DNA of 64,000 nt from Pedobacter soli (GCF_900101435.1 NZ_FMZH01000009.1:9266-73265); one strand, 5' to 3'. Numbered from the stretch's first letter, positions 26,177 through 35,369 are shown. The notes: generated by a model not told the origin, from the letters alone. Translations and numbers: made by a program.

Positions 26177-28084
26177 TTAACCTTCCAGCTCCATAATTTC
26201 GGTAGCCAGGGTTTCCCATTTGGTTTGGCTGTTATCTAAATCCTGTTTAGCAGCCTGGTAACGTTTATTGGCTTCGGCCAGTTTATCTGCGTTGCTGTAA
26301 ACCGATTCATCGGCCAGTTCGGTTTCGATGTTTTTAACCGTTGTTTCCAGTTCAGCAATCTGTGCTTCGATTTTTTTCAGCTCGTCATTTAGCTTTTTTA
26401 ACTGATTGGCCGTATTAGGGGTGGTTTGCTTTGGTGTTTCTTTTGGTTTTTCGGGCATTTTAACCGGAATAGGTTTCGATGCCGGAATTACACGTTTGCT
26501 GTTCCACTCTTCGTATTCCTCGTAAGTACCCGGATATTGTTTAATCTTCTCGTTTTCGATAAACCAGATTTTATTGGCTACGTTATCCAGGAAATACCTA
26601 TCGTGAGATACGGCAATAAAAGTACCTTCAAACTGATCTAAGGCCTGGATTAAAATATTAACCGACTGGATGTCCAGGTGGTTGGTAGGCTCATCCAGAA
26701 TGAGGAAGTTGGAGTCGGTAGTTAACGATTTGGCCAGGGCCACACGTGATTTTTCTCCTCCTGAAAGTACTTTGATTTTCTTGAAAACATCATCTCCTGT
26801 AAAAAGGAAACAACCTAAAATACTACGCAACTCGGTATCACTGTGTTTAGGGGCAAAAGCCTGGAGTTCTTCTAAAATCGAATTCTCTAAGTGTAACGAT
26901 TCCAGCTGGTGCTGGGCAAAGAACGTGGTAGAAACGTTGTGACCGGTTTCGCAGAAACCCTCAAACTTTTCTGTTCCGGCAATCATCCTCAATAAGGTCG
27001 ATTTACCTTTACCGTTTGCACCAATCAAAGCAATTTTATCGCCTTTTTCAATTACGGCTTCGGCATCTTCGAGGATGTGTACATTGGGGTAATGCTTGGT
27101 AGCGTGCTCAATGCGCACCACGTGCCTGCCCGATGGTTTAGTAAATTTGAAACTGAAATTAACTGTCGGGTTTTCATCATCCACATCTTCCACACGTTCC
27201 ATTCTGTCTAAGGCTTTCATGCGCGATTGCGCCATTTTTGCTTTAGAGGCTTTGGCTTTAAAACGCTCAATTAAACGCTCTTCCTGCTTAATTTTAGCCT
27301 GCTGGTTTTTAAATTCGCCTTTCTGAATTTCTCCGCGCAGTGCCTTTTCTTCTACATAATAGCTGTAGTTACCGGCATAAATGGTTAATTTTCCTTTACG
27401 CGATTCGACCGTGCGGTTTACAATTTTATCTAAGAAATACCGGTCGTGCGATACAATTACGATGGCGCCTTCAAAACCCATTAAATAGTTTTCTAACCAC
27501 TTAATAGAGGGTAAGTCCATGTGGTTGGTCGGCTCATCGAGTAATAAAATATCGGGATCTTGCAGCAGGATTTTGGCCAGCATAACACGCATACGCCAAC
27601 CACCTGAAAAGGTATTTAACGGACGGTGCTGATCGGCAGTACTGAAACCCAAACCCGCCAGGATTTCGTTGGCCCGGTATTCGATGTTGTAACCATCTAA
27701 GGCCTCGAATTCCTGTTGTTTATCACTTAGTTTAAATAAAACCTCTTCACTGTAATCAGTTTCGATTTTTTTAAGCAATTCTTCAATCTCATCGTGCAGC
27801 TGGTTCTGGCGCTCGAAAGCTTCCATGGCCACGTGCAAAATGCTATGGTGCGATTCGTAAGAAAGTAAATCCTGGTTGAGGTAGCCTATTTTCAAGTCTT
27901 TCGACATAGAAATGGTACCCGAACTTGGAGCGTACTCGCCTACAATCAGTTTTAAAAGTGTCGATTTTCCTGTTCCGTTAGCGCCAATCAAGCCCGCTCT
28001 GTCGCCCGGTTTAATGTGCCAGTTGGCATCATCGTACAAGGCTCTCGATCCTATCAGGAATGTTAAATTATTTATTGAAATCAT
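26177..28084 (-). CDS. ABC-F family ATPase (Uup/EttA-like)
   Basis: A 635-aa soluble protein with two ABC ATPase domains and no membrane part. First domain: Walker A GANGTGKST, signature FSGGWRMRV, Walker B ILLLDEPTNHMD. Second: GANGKGKST, LSGGEKSRV, FLILDEPTNHLD. The linker between them is the charged P-site interaction helix (about 240-300). The C-terminus (from about 550) is a predicted coiled coil, as in Uup. ABC-F proteins bind the ribosomal E site and help stalled translation; some give antibiotic resistance, which cannot be judged here. Confidence 0.96.
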   Translation of the reverse strand: MISINNLTFLIGSRALYDDANWHIKPGDRAGLIGANGTGKSTLLKLIVGEYAPSSGTISMSKDLKIGYLNQDLLSYESHHSILHVAMEAFERQNQLHDEIEELLKKIETDYSEEVLFKLSDKQQEFEALDGYNIEYRANEILAGLGFSTADQHRPLNTFSGGWRMRVMLAKILLQDPDILLLDEPTNHMDLPSIKWLENYLMGFEGAIVIVSHDRYFLDKIVNRTVESRKGKLTIYAGNYSYYVEEKALRGEIQKGEFKNQQAKIKQEERLIERFKAKASKAKMAQSRMKALDRMERVEDVDDENPTVNFSFKFTKPSGRHVVRIEHATKHYPNVHILEDAEAVIEKGDKIALIGANGKGKSTLLRMIAGTEKFEGFCETGHNVSTTFFAQHQLESLHLENSILEELQAFAPKHSDTELRSILGCFLFTGDDVFKKIKVLSGGEKSRVALAKSLTTDSNFLILDEPTNHLDIQSVNILIQALDQFEGTFIAVSHDRYFLDNVANKIWFIENEKIKQYPGTYEEYEEWNSKRVIPASKPIPVKMPEKPKETPKQTTPNTANQLKKLNDELKKIEAQIAELETTVKNIETELADESVYSNADKLAEANKRYQAAKQDLDNSQTKWETLATEIMELEG

Positions 28085-28092
28085 TTCGGCTG

Positions 28093-28100
28093 CAAAAGTA
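28093..28100 (-). promoter_or_regulatory. -7 promoter element of the ABC-F gene
   Basis: Minus-strand TACTTTTG matches the Bacteroidota -7 consensus TAnnTTTG and ends about 8 bp before the ATG, implying a very short leader. No matching TTTG -33 box at normal spacing was found. Confidence 0.45.
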
Positions 28101-28203
28101 CGAATTTTAAAAGGCTTTTTTAAGCCTGGTACTCAAATAGAAATGAATGCGCTTTTTAAAACGGTTTGCTTATAGGTTCATTTTAGCAGGGTATGGGGTT
28201 AAA

Positions 28204-28279
28204 TAGCCCCGATAGAACGGAAAGCCCGAAGTGGGGAGGCTGGTGTAGCGGGCGGACTTTGAGTGATAGCGGGACAGGC
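28204..28279 (+). ncRNA. Candidate structured RNA, possibly Flavo-1-like
   Basis: TAGCCCCGATAGAACGGAAAGCCC and a closing GATAGCGGGACAGGC flank a G/C-rich middle (CTGGTGTAGCGGGC). This arrangement of two GATAG phrases with CGGAAAG resembles a conserved noncoding element found repeatedly in Bacteroidota intergenic regions. I relate it to the Flavo-1 motif from memory only. It lies in the divergent gap between the ABC-F and Nudix genes (28085-28421), which otherwise contains no gene. Strand is taken from the conserved orientation and is uncertain. Confidence 0.4.
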
Positions 28280-28421
28280 ATTAAAAAAAGCTGCTGCCAC
28301 TGCGCTTCAAAAAAGCAAAAGGATTGAGCTTGCTGAATTAACAAGGAATATGATATATTTATTACGATAGGACTTAAGAGGCGTAGCAACTATGGTGTAT
28401 TTTTGGGCTACTCCAATAATT

Positions 28422-29006
28422 ATGAACAACGAAAACATTAAAATAATCAGCAAAGAAATTCTTTCGGATAACTGGTATACCTTAAACAAGATTACTTTCG
28501 AGTACCGCAAAAAAGATGGCAGTATTGAAACGCAGAACCGCGAAGCCTACGACAGGGGAAATGGCGCAACGATTTTACTTTACAACAAGGCGCAGCAAAC
28601 GGTTATTTTAACCAGGCAGTTTCGTTTGCCTACTTACATTAACGGCAATAGCGATGGTATGCTAATCGAAACCTGTGCAGGTTTACTGGATAAAGATAAT
28701 CCGGAAACGGCCATAAAACGCGAAACGGAGGAAGAAACCGGCTATCAGATTAAGGATGTTAAAAAGGTATTCGAAGCTTATATGTCGCCCGGATCGGTAA
28801 CCGAAATCCTGTATTTCTTTGTTGCCGAATACACCAAGGATATGAAAGTGAGCGACGGTGGTGGGCATCATGACGAGCAGGAAAACATTGAAGTTTTAGA
28901 AACCAGCTTTAGCGAAGCGCTGAATATGATTGGCACTGGCGAAATAAAGGATGGTAAAACCATTATGCTTTTGCAGTATGCACAGATTAACCACTTGCTG
29001 GGTTAA
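28422..29006 (+). CDS. nudK: Nudix hydrolase, GDP-mannose pyrophosphatase type
   Basis: From the ATG at 28422 the protein has 194 aa and the NudK pattern: an N-terminal KIISKEILSDNWYTLNKITFE strand pair, TVILTRQFRLPTY, ETCAGLLD, and a Nudix box ending RETEEETGY with the catalytic Glu residues intact. The NudK group hydrolyses GDP-mannose and related nucleotide sugars to mannose-1-phosphate and GMP. An upstream in-frame GTG/ATG region (from 28392) lacks family similarity, so I reject it as the start. It converges on the AsmA-like gene across a hairpin. Confidence 0.9.
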   Translation: MNNENIKIISKEILSDNWYTLNKITFEYRKKDGSIETQNREAYDRGNGATILLYNKAQQTVILTRQFRLPTYINGNSDGMLIETCAGLLDKDNPETAIKRETEEETGYQIKDVKKVFEAYMSPGSVTEILYFFVAEYTKDMKVSDGGGHHDEQENIEVLETSFSEALNMIGTGEIKDGKTIMLLQYAQINHLLG

Positions 29007-29011
29007 TTTAA

Positions 29012-29043
29012 TCCTTGCTGCTGGTTTTAGCCAGCAGCAAGGA
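29012..29043. terminator. Bidirectional hairpin between converging genes
   Basis: Perfect 13-bp stem TCCTTGCTGCTGG / CCAGCAGCAAGGA with a 6-nt TTTTAG loop, directly between the stop codons of the Nudix gene and the opposing AsmA-like gene. T-runs are weak, so efficiency is uncertain. Confidence 0.7.
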
Positions 29044-29048
29044 TCAGT

Positions 29049-32000
29049 TTATTTTCCTTCAGGAGTTTCTTCCAGTTTTCCTTCCTTATTCCTTTTCAGC
29101 TTAACAACTGGTTTTTCTTGTGTGCCGGTAATGCTCAGTGGGATACCAAATAAACCAAAGGGAGGAAGGCCCAAACGACCACTTAAATTTAAACGCCCGT
29201 CAAAACTCACCTGACCTTCAAAGCGTGGCCTGAAACCAGCTACTTTCATTTTGGTTTGTTCGATGGTAATGATGTTGTTTTTGATGGTCGATTTTACCTG
29301 TACATCTGATAAATCGGGATTGGTTAAGCTGTCTCTTTTGGTAGCTTTACTTACCGCGTTCATCATCTTGAAGCCCATTAAACTTACTTTTTTAAGGCTC
29401 AGTACACCGCCACCTTTAAGCGATGGAAATACGGGGAACATCTGGTCGTTAAGCTTACCAGATAATTGATAATCCAGGCCCACAATACCTTTAACTTTTG
29501 ATGCTGAGCTGGCCATTTCCCTAAACAGCTTAATTTCCTTGTAAGCCCGGGCAATGTCGAATTCTTTTGCGGTTAAATGAAAATCAAATAAGCCACTTTT
29601 AGGGCTTGTGCTTTTGTATGTAGCATCCATGCCTACCTGTGCGCCGGCAATGTTAAAGCCGGTTTGTTGTAAGCTTAGCGCGCCATTGTTGATACGCATG
29701 GTCCCCTTTGCATTTTTGATATTGAGCCCATTGTATTTTACCTCATTGGCATTGGCCGAAAAAGTAACGTTCAGGTTATCGGGAATTAAGATTACACCAT
29801 TTGAAGCCGTTGAACTGTTAGTGGCACCATCTGAATACACCATAAATTCATCAGCCAAAATCTGCTTGCTGCTGAGCTTAAAATTACCCTCGAGTTTGGC
29901 TTTATCGTTTAAAACATAATTGATTACGTTGTTCAGGCTGCCGTTGAGTTTAAAATCAGACTGGCCATAAGTGGCATTAAATTCATCAAAATTCATTTTG
30001 TCCTGGCGGAAAGAAAATACACCGTTTTTGATTAAAAAGCTTTTAGGGAATAAATCAGACTGGATATTCAAATCTTTAATACTCAGAGCACCGCTGTTTT
30101 GCAGTTTGCTATACCTGCCGGCCATGGCATCAGCCTGTAAACCTTTAAAGGAAACATTGGCAAAGATAACTCCATTAACCTGGTAACCTTTTACTGCGAA
30201 AAGCTTGTACATTTTACCGATATCAACCGTGCCTTTTGATGAAACGTTGTAGGCAATATTTTCAAAATTATGCACATCGGCCTTTAGTGTAAAAGGTTGG
30301 CCTGCCATTTGAAAAGCAATGGGCTTAATGTTCAGTTTGGAGTTTTTTAAGGTTCCGTCGGTGTTAATCAGGTCGGCATCGATTTCGATCTGCTCTAAAG
30401 GCTGATCGAAATTTGGGGTTTTAATGCGGCCGTTGTTGAGTTTAATACTGGCTGTGGTAACCGGGAAAAGCTTTTTGAGTTTATTGTAAGGTCCTTTGCT
30501 TTGCAGGTCGATGTTCATTATGCCGCTTAGCTCGTAGCCTTTAAGGGGATAAATGTTCTTGATATCGGCAAAGTTAATGAGCGATTTCAACTGAATATCT
30601 ACAGGCATATTTTCGGCAGTTTGCAGTTTGGCAAAGCCCCTGATATAGTTATTCAGCGCCTGGATATCGATATTTTCAATTGCCAGTTTGGTGTTTTTAT
30701 AATCGCCATCGGTATTGGAACCATTTATGTTGAAGTTAATCTTATCAATAGCCGCGGGTAATGAAGGGTATTTGAAGTAACCACCCGCCATGCTCGCTTT
30801 TAACGAAAATTTAGGCACGGTAGCAATAACGGTATCTACTTGTCTGATGCCTGAGCGTTGTACCTTTTTGGTGTATTTGCCATCGGCCTTGAGGTTGATG
30901 TTTAAACGGCCTTTCAGTTGCAGGTCATCCATATTCATTACTTTTGCCCATTTGGCCAAATCGATATTGGAGCGGGTATCGGTATAAATCTCGGGTGCCG
31001 ATAAGCCTTTAAGTTTGGTAACCGAAGCTACATAATCTTTCCCTACGTTAAAATAAAGGCTGTCCATATCAATCAGCAAACTATCGGGATTAAGACCAGG
31101 CAGCCTGGTTTTGAGATTTAAAAACAAGTTGCTGATTGGCTCGGGAGCATTGGGGTTTGAAATGTTACCATCGCGCACTTTCATGTTAAAAGCGAGCGTT
31201 GGCATGCTGTGTGTTGCTGCCAGGTACTTTCCAATAAGTGAGGCATTGATTTCGGCATAACCCTTAATCTTGGTTTTTTCCAACCTGTCAGCAATTTCAG
31301 GAGGTAAGGCTGTAAAAATATTCTGCAAATCGGTTTCTTTGGCGTTTGTTCTGAAATCAATATCGTAACCATCCTTTAAAAATGAAAAATGACCCACAAA
31401 ACGGATAGGCAGCGAGTTGATCATCAGGTTATTCTCGTCGAAAATCAGGTTCAGCGAGTTGGTGTTTACCTTGGTAATAAGTTTTGCATTTATTTTTTTC
31501 TTCAGCAGGTAAGGGGTGTTGGCATAATAAACGTCCATTTGATCGATTGACAGATTGCTCTTCAAATCAAAAATGGCATTGCTTAAATCGCCTTTTCCGG
31601 TATAATTCAGCCCCTGTGTGCGGATAACCATCGGGATAGATTTATCGCTATAGGTCAGGTTGCTGTTATTGATAAAAATGCCCTCAATTTTTATGGCTGT
31701 TGAACTTTCTGCTTTCGGAGCGTTAGTTTCTTTTTTGCTTTCGTAAACATTGTAGTTGGCATGACCTTTTTCATCGGTAAGGATATTGATGCGTGCATCA
31801 TCGAGGTAAAACTCATCAATTTTAACCTGTTTGGAAAATATAGAAAGCAGGTTGATCCCCAGGGCCAGTTTTTTGGTGTAAATCAGGGTATCCCGTTGAA
31901 AAGGAGCCGATCCTTTCAGCAAAAATTCGTTCAGGTTTAATGTTAGAGAAGGGAAGTGGTTGAAAAAAGAAATATTGGTACTTTGAAACTTTACTTCGCC

Positions 32001-32129
32001 TTTTATGTTTTTATTAATGATTTGGGTAATCTCTTTGTTAACGGTTTGTGGGATTAAATAAGGGATAATAAATAAAAGCGCCATTAATGCTGCTAGCGTT
32101 ATGGCCATGATTTTTAAGAACTTTTTCAA
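29049..32129 (-). CDS. AsmA-like outer-membrane-biogenesis family protein
   Basis: A 1026-aa protein with an N-terminal membrane anchor (IMAITLAALMALLFIIPYLIP) and a long periplasmic part of repeating beta strands, as expected for AsmA-like bridge proteins that carry lipids between membranes. The AsmA N-terminal region follows the anchor (FPSLTLNLNEFLLKGSA). The AsmA_2-like C-terminal part runs from about 790 to 1000 (GFNIAGAQVGMDATYKS, FRPRFEGQVSFDGRLNL). The end is a charged Lys/Glu tail. The family role is established in outline; the cargo here is unknown. Confidence 0.88.
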   Translation of the reverse strand: MKKFLKIMAITLAALMALLFIIPYLIPQTVNKEITQIINKNIKGEVKFQSTNISFFNHFPSLTLNLNEFLLKGSAPFQRDTLIYTKKLALGINLLSIFSKQVKIDEFYLDDARINILTDEKGHANYNVYESKKETNAPKAESSTAIKIEGIFINNSNLTYSDKSIPMVIRTQGLNYTGKGDLSNAIFDLKSNLSIDQMDVYYANTPYLLKKKINAKLITKVNTNSLNLIFDENNLMINSLPIRFVGHFSFLKDGYDIDFRTNAKETDLQNIFTALPPEIADRLEKTKIKGYAEINASLIGKYLAATHSMPTLAFNMKVRDGNISNPNAPEPISNLFLNLKTRLPGLNPDSLLIDMDSLYFNVGKDYVASVTKLKGLSAPEIYTDTRSNIDLAKWAKVMNMDDLQLKGRLNINLKADGKYTKKVQRSGIRQVDTVIATVPKFSLKASMAGGYFKYPSLPAAIDKINFNINGSNTDGDYKNTKLAIENIDIQALNNYIRGFAKLQTAENMPVDIQLKSLINFADIKNIYPLKGYELSGIMNIDLQSKGPYNKLKKLFPVTTASIKLNNGRIKTPNFDQPLEQIEIDADLINTDGTLKNSKLNIKPIAFQMAGQPFTLKADVHNFENIAYNVSSKGTVDIGKMYKLFAVKGYQVNGVIFANVSFKGLQADAMAGRYSKLQNSGALSIKDLNIQSDLFPKSFLIKNGVFSFRQDKMNFDEFNATYGQSDFKLNGSLNNVINYVLNDKAKLEGNFKLSSKQILADEFMVYSDGATNSSTASNGVILIPDNLNVTFSANANEVKYNGLNIKNAKGTMRINNGALSLQQTGFNIAGAQVGMDATYKSTSPKSGLFDFHLTAKEFDIARAYKEIKLFREMASSASKVKGIVGLDYQLSGKLNDQMFPVFPSLKGGGVLSLKKVSLMGFKMMNAVSKATKRDSLTNPDLSDVQVKSTIKNNIITIEQTKMKVAGFRPRFEGQVSFDGRLNLSGRLGLPPFGLFGIPLSITGTQEKPVVKLKRNKEGKLEETPEGK

Positions 32130-32157
32130 GATTTTAATATAAAGCGAGTTTCGGTTG

Positions 32158-32165
32158 CAAAGATA
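32158..32165 (-). promoter_or_regulatory. -7 promoter element of the AsmA-like gene
   Basis: Minus-strand TATCTTTG fits TAnnTTTG and lies 28 bp before the ATG at 32129. A -33 TTTG at the usual spacing was not evident. Confidence 0.5.
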
Positions 32166-32201
32166 CGCTTTAGATGAATTAGGAATAAAGATTTAACATT
32201 T

Positions 32202-32231
32202 TTTGTTTTACTGAATTTTTTAATACCTTTG
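32202..32231 (+). promoter_or_regulatory. Bacteroidota-type promoter of the Rrf2 gene
   Basis: TTTG (-33 box, 32202-32205) is followed after 18 bp by TACCTTTG (32224-32231), matching the Bacteroidota sigma-ABfr pattern TTTG / TAnnTTTG. It places transcription start near 32238, so translation must begin at the ATG at 32259, not further upstream. Confidence 0.6.
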
Positions 32232-32258
32232 TTCTGTAATAATAAAAGTTACAGTATG

Positions 32259-32666
32259 AACAGCAGTCATTTCTCTATATCGTTACACATTTTAACTCTC
32301 CTCGATAAGGTGAACGGGCAGCTATTGAATTCGGAATATATTGCCGGAAGCATTAATTGTAACCCTGTTTTGGTGCGGAAAGAGCTGGCTAATCTGCATA
32401 AACATGGTTTTGTACAAAGCAAAGAAGGGAAGGGCGGTGGCTCTACTTTAGCGAAAAGGCCAGCTGATATCAATCTGGGCGAGGTGTATAAAGCCGTTAA
32501 ACAGAAAGGTTTGCTGGGCGAAAGCAAAAACGAACCCAATCCCGATTGTCCGGTAGGGAAACAAATTACCCAGCAGTTGAATAAATTGTATAGCGATGCC
32601 GAAAATGCTTTGATTAAGGATCTTTCTTTAAAAACTTTGAAAGATTTTAGTCTGGGTTTTGATTAA
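32259..32666 (+). CDS. Rrf2 family transcriptional regulator (YwnA-like)
   Basis: A 135-aa winged-helix protein. The HTH region is FSISLHILTLLDKVNG through SEYIAGSINCNPVLVRKELANLHKHGF, and the wing is KEGKGGGSTLAK. It lacks the three-Cys cluster that binds Fe-S in IscR/NsrR; only an isolated Cys (PDCPVG) is in that area. This matches the YwnA-type subgroup. The next gene downstream on the same strand is a YwnB-like NAD(P)-binding protein, the same pairing as in Bacillus subtilis, so it probably regulates that gene and itself. The start at 32259 is supported by the promoter. Confidence 0.9.
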   Translation, partial: NSSHFSISLHILTLLDKVNGQLLNSEYIAGSINCNPVLVRKELANLHKHGFVQSKEGKGGGSTLAKRPADINLGEVYKAVKQKGLLGESKNEPNPDCPVGKQITQQLNKLYSDAENALIKDLSLKTLKDFSLGFD

Positions 32667-32719
32667 AAAAATTTGATTTAAACTGTAATAAAAAATGTTA
32701 CAATTTTGTAAGAGGAAAC

Positions 32720-32850
32720 AGTTTTCGGTTGGCAGTTGGCAATTTTCAGTTGGATCATGCTATCAACTATGAACTATTGACTAATGAACCAATGAACCAA
32801 TGAACCAATGACCAATGAACAATGAACAAATGACGAATGAACAAAAAATA
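32720..32850. repeat. AACCAATGAACAATGA-type short repeat
   Basis: TCAGTTGGCAGTTGG copies merge into several tandem AATGAACCAATGAACC units (7-8 bp period). Noncoding spacer between the Rrf2 regulator and its likely target. Confidence 0.8.
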
Positions 32851-32918
32851 AAACAATAAGCAGTGAGGGAGCTTAAAAATCAATGTAATCTCCCAAATCT
32901 GTATAATCACTTAAAAAT

Positions 32919-33569
32919 ATGAAAATAGCATTAATAGGAGCCTCTGGATTTGTAGGCAAAGCCATTCTAAACGAATTGGTAAACCGCGGAAATGAAGTAA
33001 TTGCCATTGCGCGTGATACGGACAAAATTGAAAGTTCGGATGAAAAAGTAACAAAGGTAGCTGCGGATGTACTGGATACCGAAAAATTAGCTGCTGCTGT
33101 AAGCGGTGCTGATGCTGTGGTAAGTGCTTTTAATGCCGGCTGGACAAACCCAAACTTATACAACGATACCGTTAAAGGTGCTGAGGCGATTCAGGCTGCG
33201 GTTAAAGCATCGGGTGTTAAACGTTACATCTTTATAGGCGGGGCAGGTACCCTGCAAATTGATGGACACCAAATTGTAGATGGACCAAATTTCCCTGCCG
33301 AATATAAGCCGGGCGCAACTGCAGTGCGCGATTATTTCAATACACTGAAAAAAGAAACTGAACTGGATTGGTTGTTTTTTAGCCCGGCTATAGAGATGCA
33401 CCACGGCATCACCACTGGTCGTACCGGTAAATACCGTTTAGGCAAAACAAGTCCGGTGTTTAACGAAGCTGGCCGCTCTATTCTTTCGGTAGAAGATCTT
33501 GCCATTGTAATTGTTGATGAGCTCGAAAATAATGCGCATCACCAGGAGCAGTTTACCGCGGCATACTAG
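32919..33569 (+). CDS. NAD(P)-dependent oxidoreductase-like protein (YwnB-like, NmrA/atypical SDR)
   Basis: A 216-aa protein with a full Rossmann fold. It begins with MKIALIGASGFVGKAILNEL, the nucleotide-binding GxxGxxG pattern of atypical SDRs. The middle is DAVVSAFNAGW and YIFIGGAGTLQ, and the end GRSILSVEDLAIVIVDELE. No classical YxxxK catalytic pair is evident, in line with NmrA-type sensors or flavin/quinone reductase-like members. It follows an Rrf2 regulator, as ywnB follows ywnA, which suggests a redox or electrophile stress response. Confidence 0.88.
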   Translation: MKIALIGASGFVGKAILNELVNRGNEVIAIARDTDKIESSDEKVTKVAADVLDTEKLAAAVSGADAVVSAFNAGWTNPNLYNDTVKGAEAIQAAVKASGVKRYIFIGGAGTLQIDGHQIVDGPNFPAEYKPGATAVRDYFNTLKKETELDWLFFSPAIEMHHGITTGRTGKYRLGKTSPVFNEAGRSILSVEDLAIVIVDELENNAHHQEQFTAAY

Positions 33570-33587
33570 GCGTGCCGTTTTATTAAC

Positions 33588-33675
33588 AATAGGTTGATAG
33601 TTTATGGTTCATGGTTGATAGTTTGACTGCTGAGTAATTTGGCTTTCAGCTATCAACTATGAGCTATCAATCTAA
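33588..33675. repeat. TGATAGTTTATGGTTCATGG-type inverted short repeats
   Basis: TTGATAGTTTATGGTTCATG and CTATCAACTATGAGCTATCAA face each other around a TTGACTGCTGAG centre. Same simple-repeat class as at 32760. Noncoding. Confidence 0.65.
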
Positions 33676-33745
33676 CTGAAATTAATGCCTGGGTTTTGAA
33701 GATAGGAATGGACTTTTTACATTTTCCATTTTTTTATATTTTACT

Positions 33746-33753
33746 TATCTTCG
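33746..33753 (+). promoter_or_regulatory. Possible -7 element of pyrD
   Basis: TATCTTCG is one mismatch from TAnnTTTG and ends only 4 bp before the pyrD ATG, which would make an almost leaderless message. The same TATCTTCG word precedes the gene at 47672 (47633-47640). Confidence 0.35.
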
Positions 33754-33757
33754 TGGC

Positions 33758-34804
33758 ATGTATCGCTTAATTAAACCAATATTCTTCAAGTTTGACCCCG
33801 AAAATGTACATTATTTTGTAGTAAAGCGGTTAAAATGGTTTAACGATAAGTTTCCTTTGGGTAAAACCATCATTCGCAGCAGTTTTGATTTTAATGTTAA
33901 AGGCCTTGAAAAAGAGGTTTTTGGGATTAAATTTCGAAATCCGGTTGGTCTTGCTGCCGGATTTGATAAAAATGGCGAATATGTAGAGCCCTTAAGTAAT
34001 CTGGGCTTTGGTTTTATCGAGGTAGGTACGGTTACCCCAATGCCACAACCCGGAAATGATAAGCCACGGATGTTCCGCTTGCCAAATGATGAAGCTTTGA
34101 TTAACCGCATGGGCTTTAATAACAAAGGAGTAGATGTAATGGCCGAGCGTTTGCGCTTGCTAAAAGATAAGCATCCCGATATTGTTGTAGGCGGTAATAT
34201 TGGTAAAAATAAAGCTACCCCTAACGAAGATGCAGTAAGCGATTACATTAAATGCTTCGACAGGCTTTTTGATGTGGTAGATTATTTTGTGGTGAATGTA
34301 AGTTCGCCCAATACACCGGGCCTGCGTGAGTTGCAGGAAAAAGAACCTTTAAAGAATATCCTCAATACCTTACAGCAGCGAAACCTGAAAAACAATATTT
34401 CCCGGCCGATACTACTTAAAATTGCACCCGATTTAACCGATGCGCAATTAGATGATATTATCGAGATTGTAGCTGAGACCAAAATTGCAGGTATTATTGC
34501 CACCAATACGACCATTAGCCGCGAAAACCTGGCTACAGAGAAAGTATTGACTGATGAAACCGGTGGTTTAAGTGGTAAGCCTGTAAAAGTGCGCTCAACC
34601 GAGGTAATCCGCTATCTTTCAGAAAAATCGAATAAAGCTTTCCCGATTATTGGGGTAGGAGGTATTCATTCGGCTAAAGATGCGCAAGAGAAGCTTGATG
34701 CAGGCGCCAGCCTCGTTCAATTGTATACCGGTTTTATCTACGAAGGTCCAGGCTTGATTAAAAACATCTGCAAAGCACTGGTAAACGTTAAAGCGTTAAG
34801 CTAG
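33758..34804 (+). CDS. pyrD: Dihydroorotate dehydrogenase (quinone), class 2
   Basis: A 348-aa enzyme that oxidises dihydroorotate to orotate in pyrimidine synthesis, passing electrons to membrane quinone. The N-terminal helix pair (MYRLIKPIFFKFDPENVHYFV) is the class 2 membrane-contact region. The FMN barrel starts at GIKFRNPVGLAAGFDKNGE. The active-site loop is FVVNVSSPNTPGLR, with Ser as the catalytic base, diagnostic of class 2. FMN-phosphate site: PIIGVGGIHSAKDA. Length is typical. Monocistronic. Confidence 0.97.
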   Translation: MYRLIKPIFFKFDPENVHYFVVKRLKWFNDKFPLGKTIIRSSFDFNVKGLEKEVFGIKFRNPVGLAAGFDKNGEYVEPLSNLGFGFIEVGTVTPMPQPGNDKPRMFRLPNDEALINRMGFNNKGVDVMAERLRLLKDKHPDIVVGGNIGKNKATPNEDAVSDYIKCFDRLFDVVDYFVVNVSSPNTPGLRELQEKEPLKNILNTLQQRNLKNNISRPILLKIAPDLTDAQLDDIIEIVAETKIAGIIATNTTISRENLATEKVLTDETGGLSGKPVKVRSTEVIRYLSEKSNKAFPIIGVGGIHSAKDAQEKLDAGASLVQLYTGFIYEGPGLIKNICKALVNVKALS

Positions 34805-34846
34805 TTTTCTAGTGTAAGGTTATACGCTCAGTTCCGGACTGGTAGT

Positions 34847-35326
34847 TTATTTTTTCGTTTTAGTTTTTATCTCACGTTTTTTGTCTGAAATTGATTTTAC
34901 TATGGTTAGCCCGCGTTTAATCAGTTTTTTATCCTTAACTTTTGCTTCTGCATTGAGGTAAGCTTCTTTCATCAGGTCTTGGATAAAAGTTTGAGGGAAA
35001 TTTTCTTTACCAGTTACCAAAATATAACGGTATTGATTTCCTTTTCCTAAAAGTATGTTATTGGTATCTGTAAGCTCGCTACCCCAGTAAAAACCGAAAT
35101 GAACATTTTTGCTTGTTCGTCCAACTGCTATTGAACAAAAAGTATGTCCAACCTTATCTGTTGGCGACCAACCGAAAGCAAGCGCATTATAATTGTCGTA
35201 TATTAGCTCATTGGTTTGTGGGTAAAGTTGCCAAATAAAATCGCGCAGCCACATCACCAGGCTCGTAATTTCTTCGCCAAAGGGCTTTAAAAATATTAGC
35301 AGGTCTTTTGTTTGTTCTTTACTCAT
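34847..35326 (-). CDS. DUF1801-domain protein
   Basis: A 159-aa soluble protein of the YdhG/DUF1801 fold: helical N-terminus, then LIYDNYNALAFGWSPTDK and FCSIAVGRTSKNVHFGFYWG. The family is widespread and its function is not firmly known. The C-terminus is very Lys-rich (KKREIKTKTKK). It is 43 bp downstream of the start of the AlkD-like gene on the same strand, so the two may share a transcript. Confidence 0.85.
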   Translation of the reverse strand: MSKEQTKDLLIFLKPFGEEITSLVMWLRDFIWQLYPQTNELIYDNYNALAFGWSPTDKVGHTFCSIAVGRTSKNVHFGFYWGSELTDTNNILLGKGNQYRYILVTGKENFPQTFIQDLMKEAYLNAEAKVKDKKLIKRGLTIVKSISDKKREIKTKTKK

Positions 35327-35369
35327 ACCTTATGCTATTTGTTGTGCTTTACCGGGTTGTGAAGCAATA

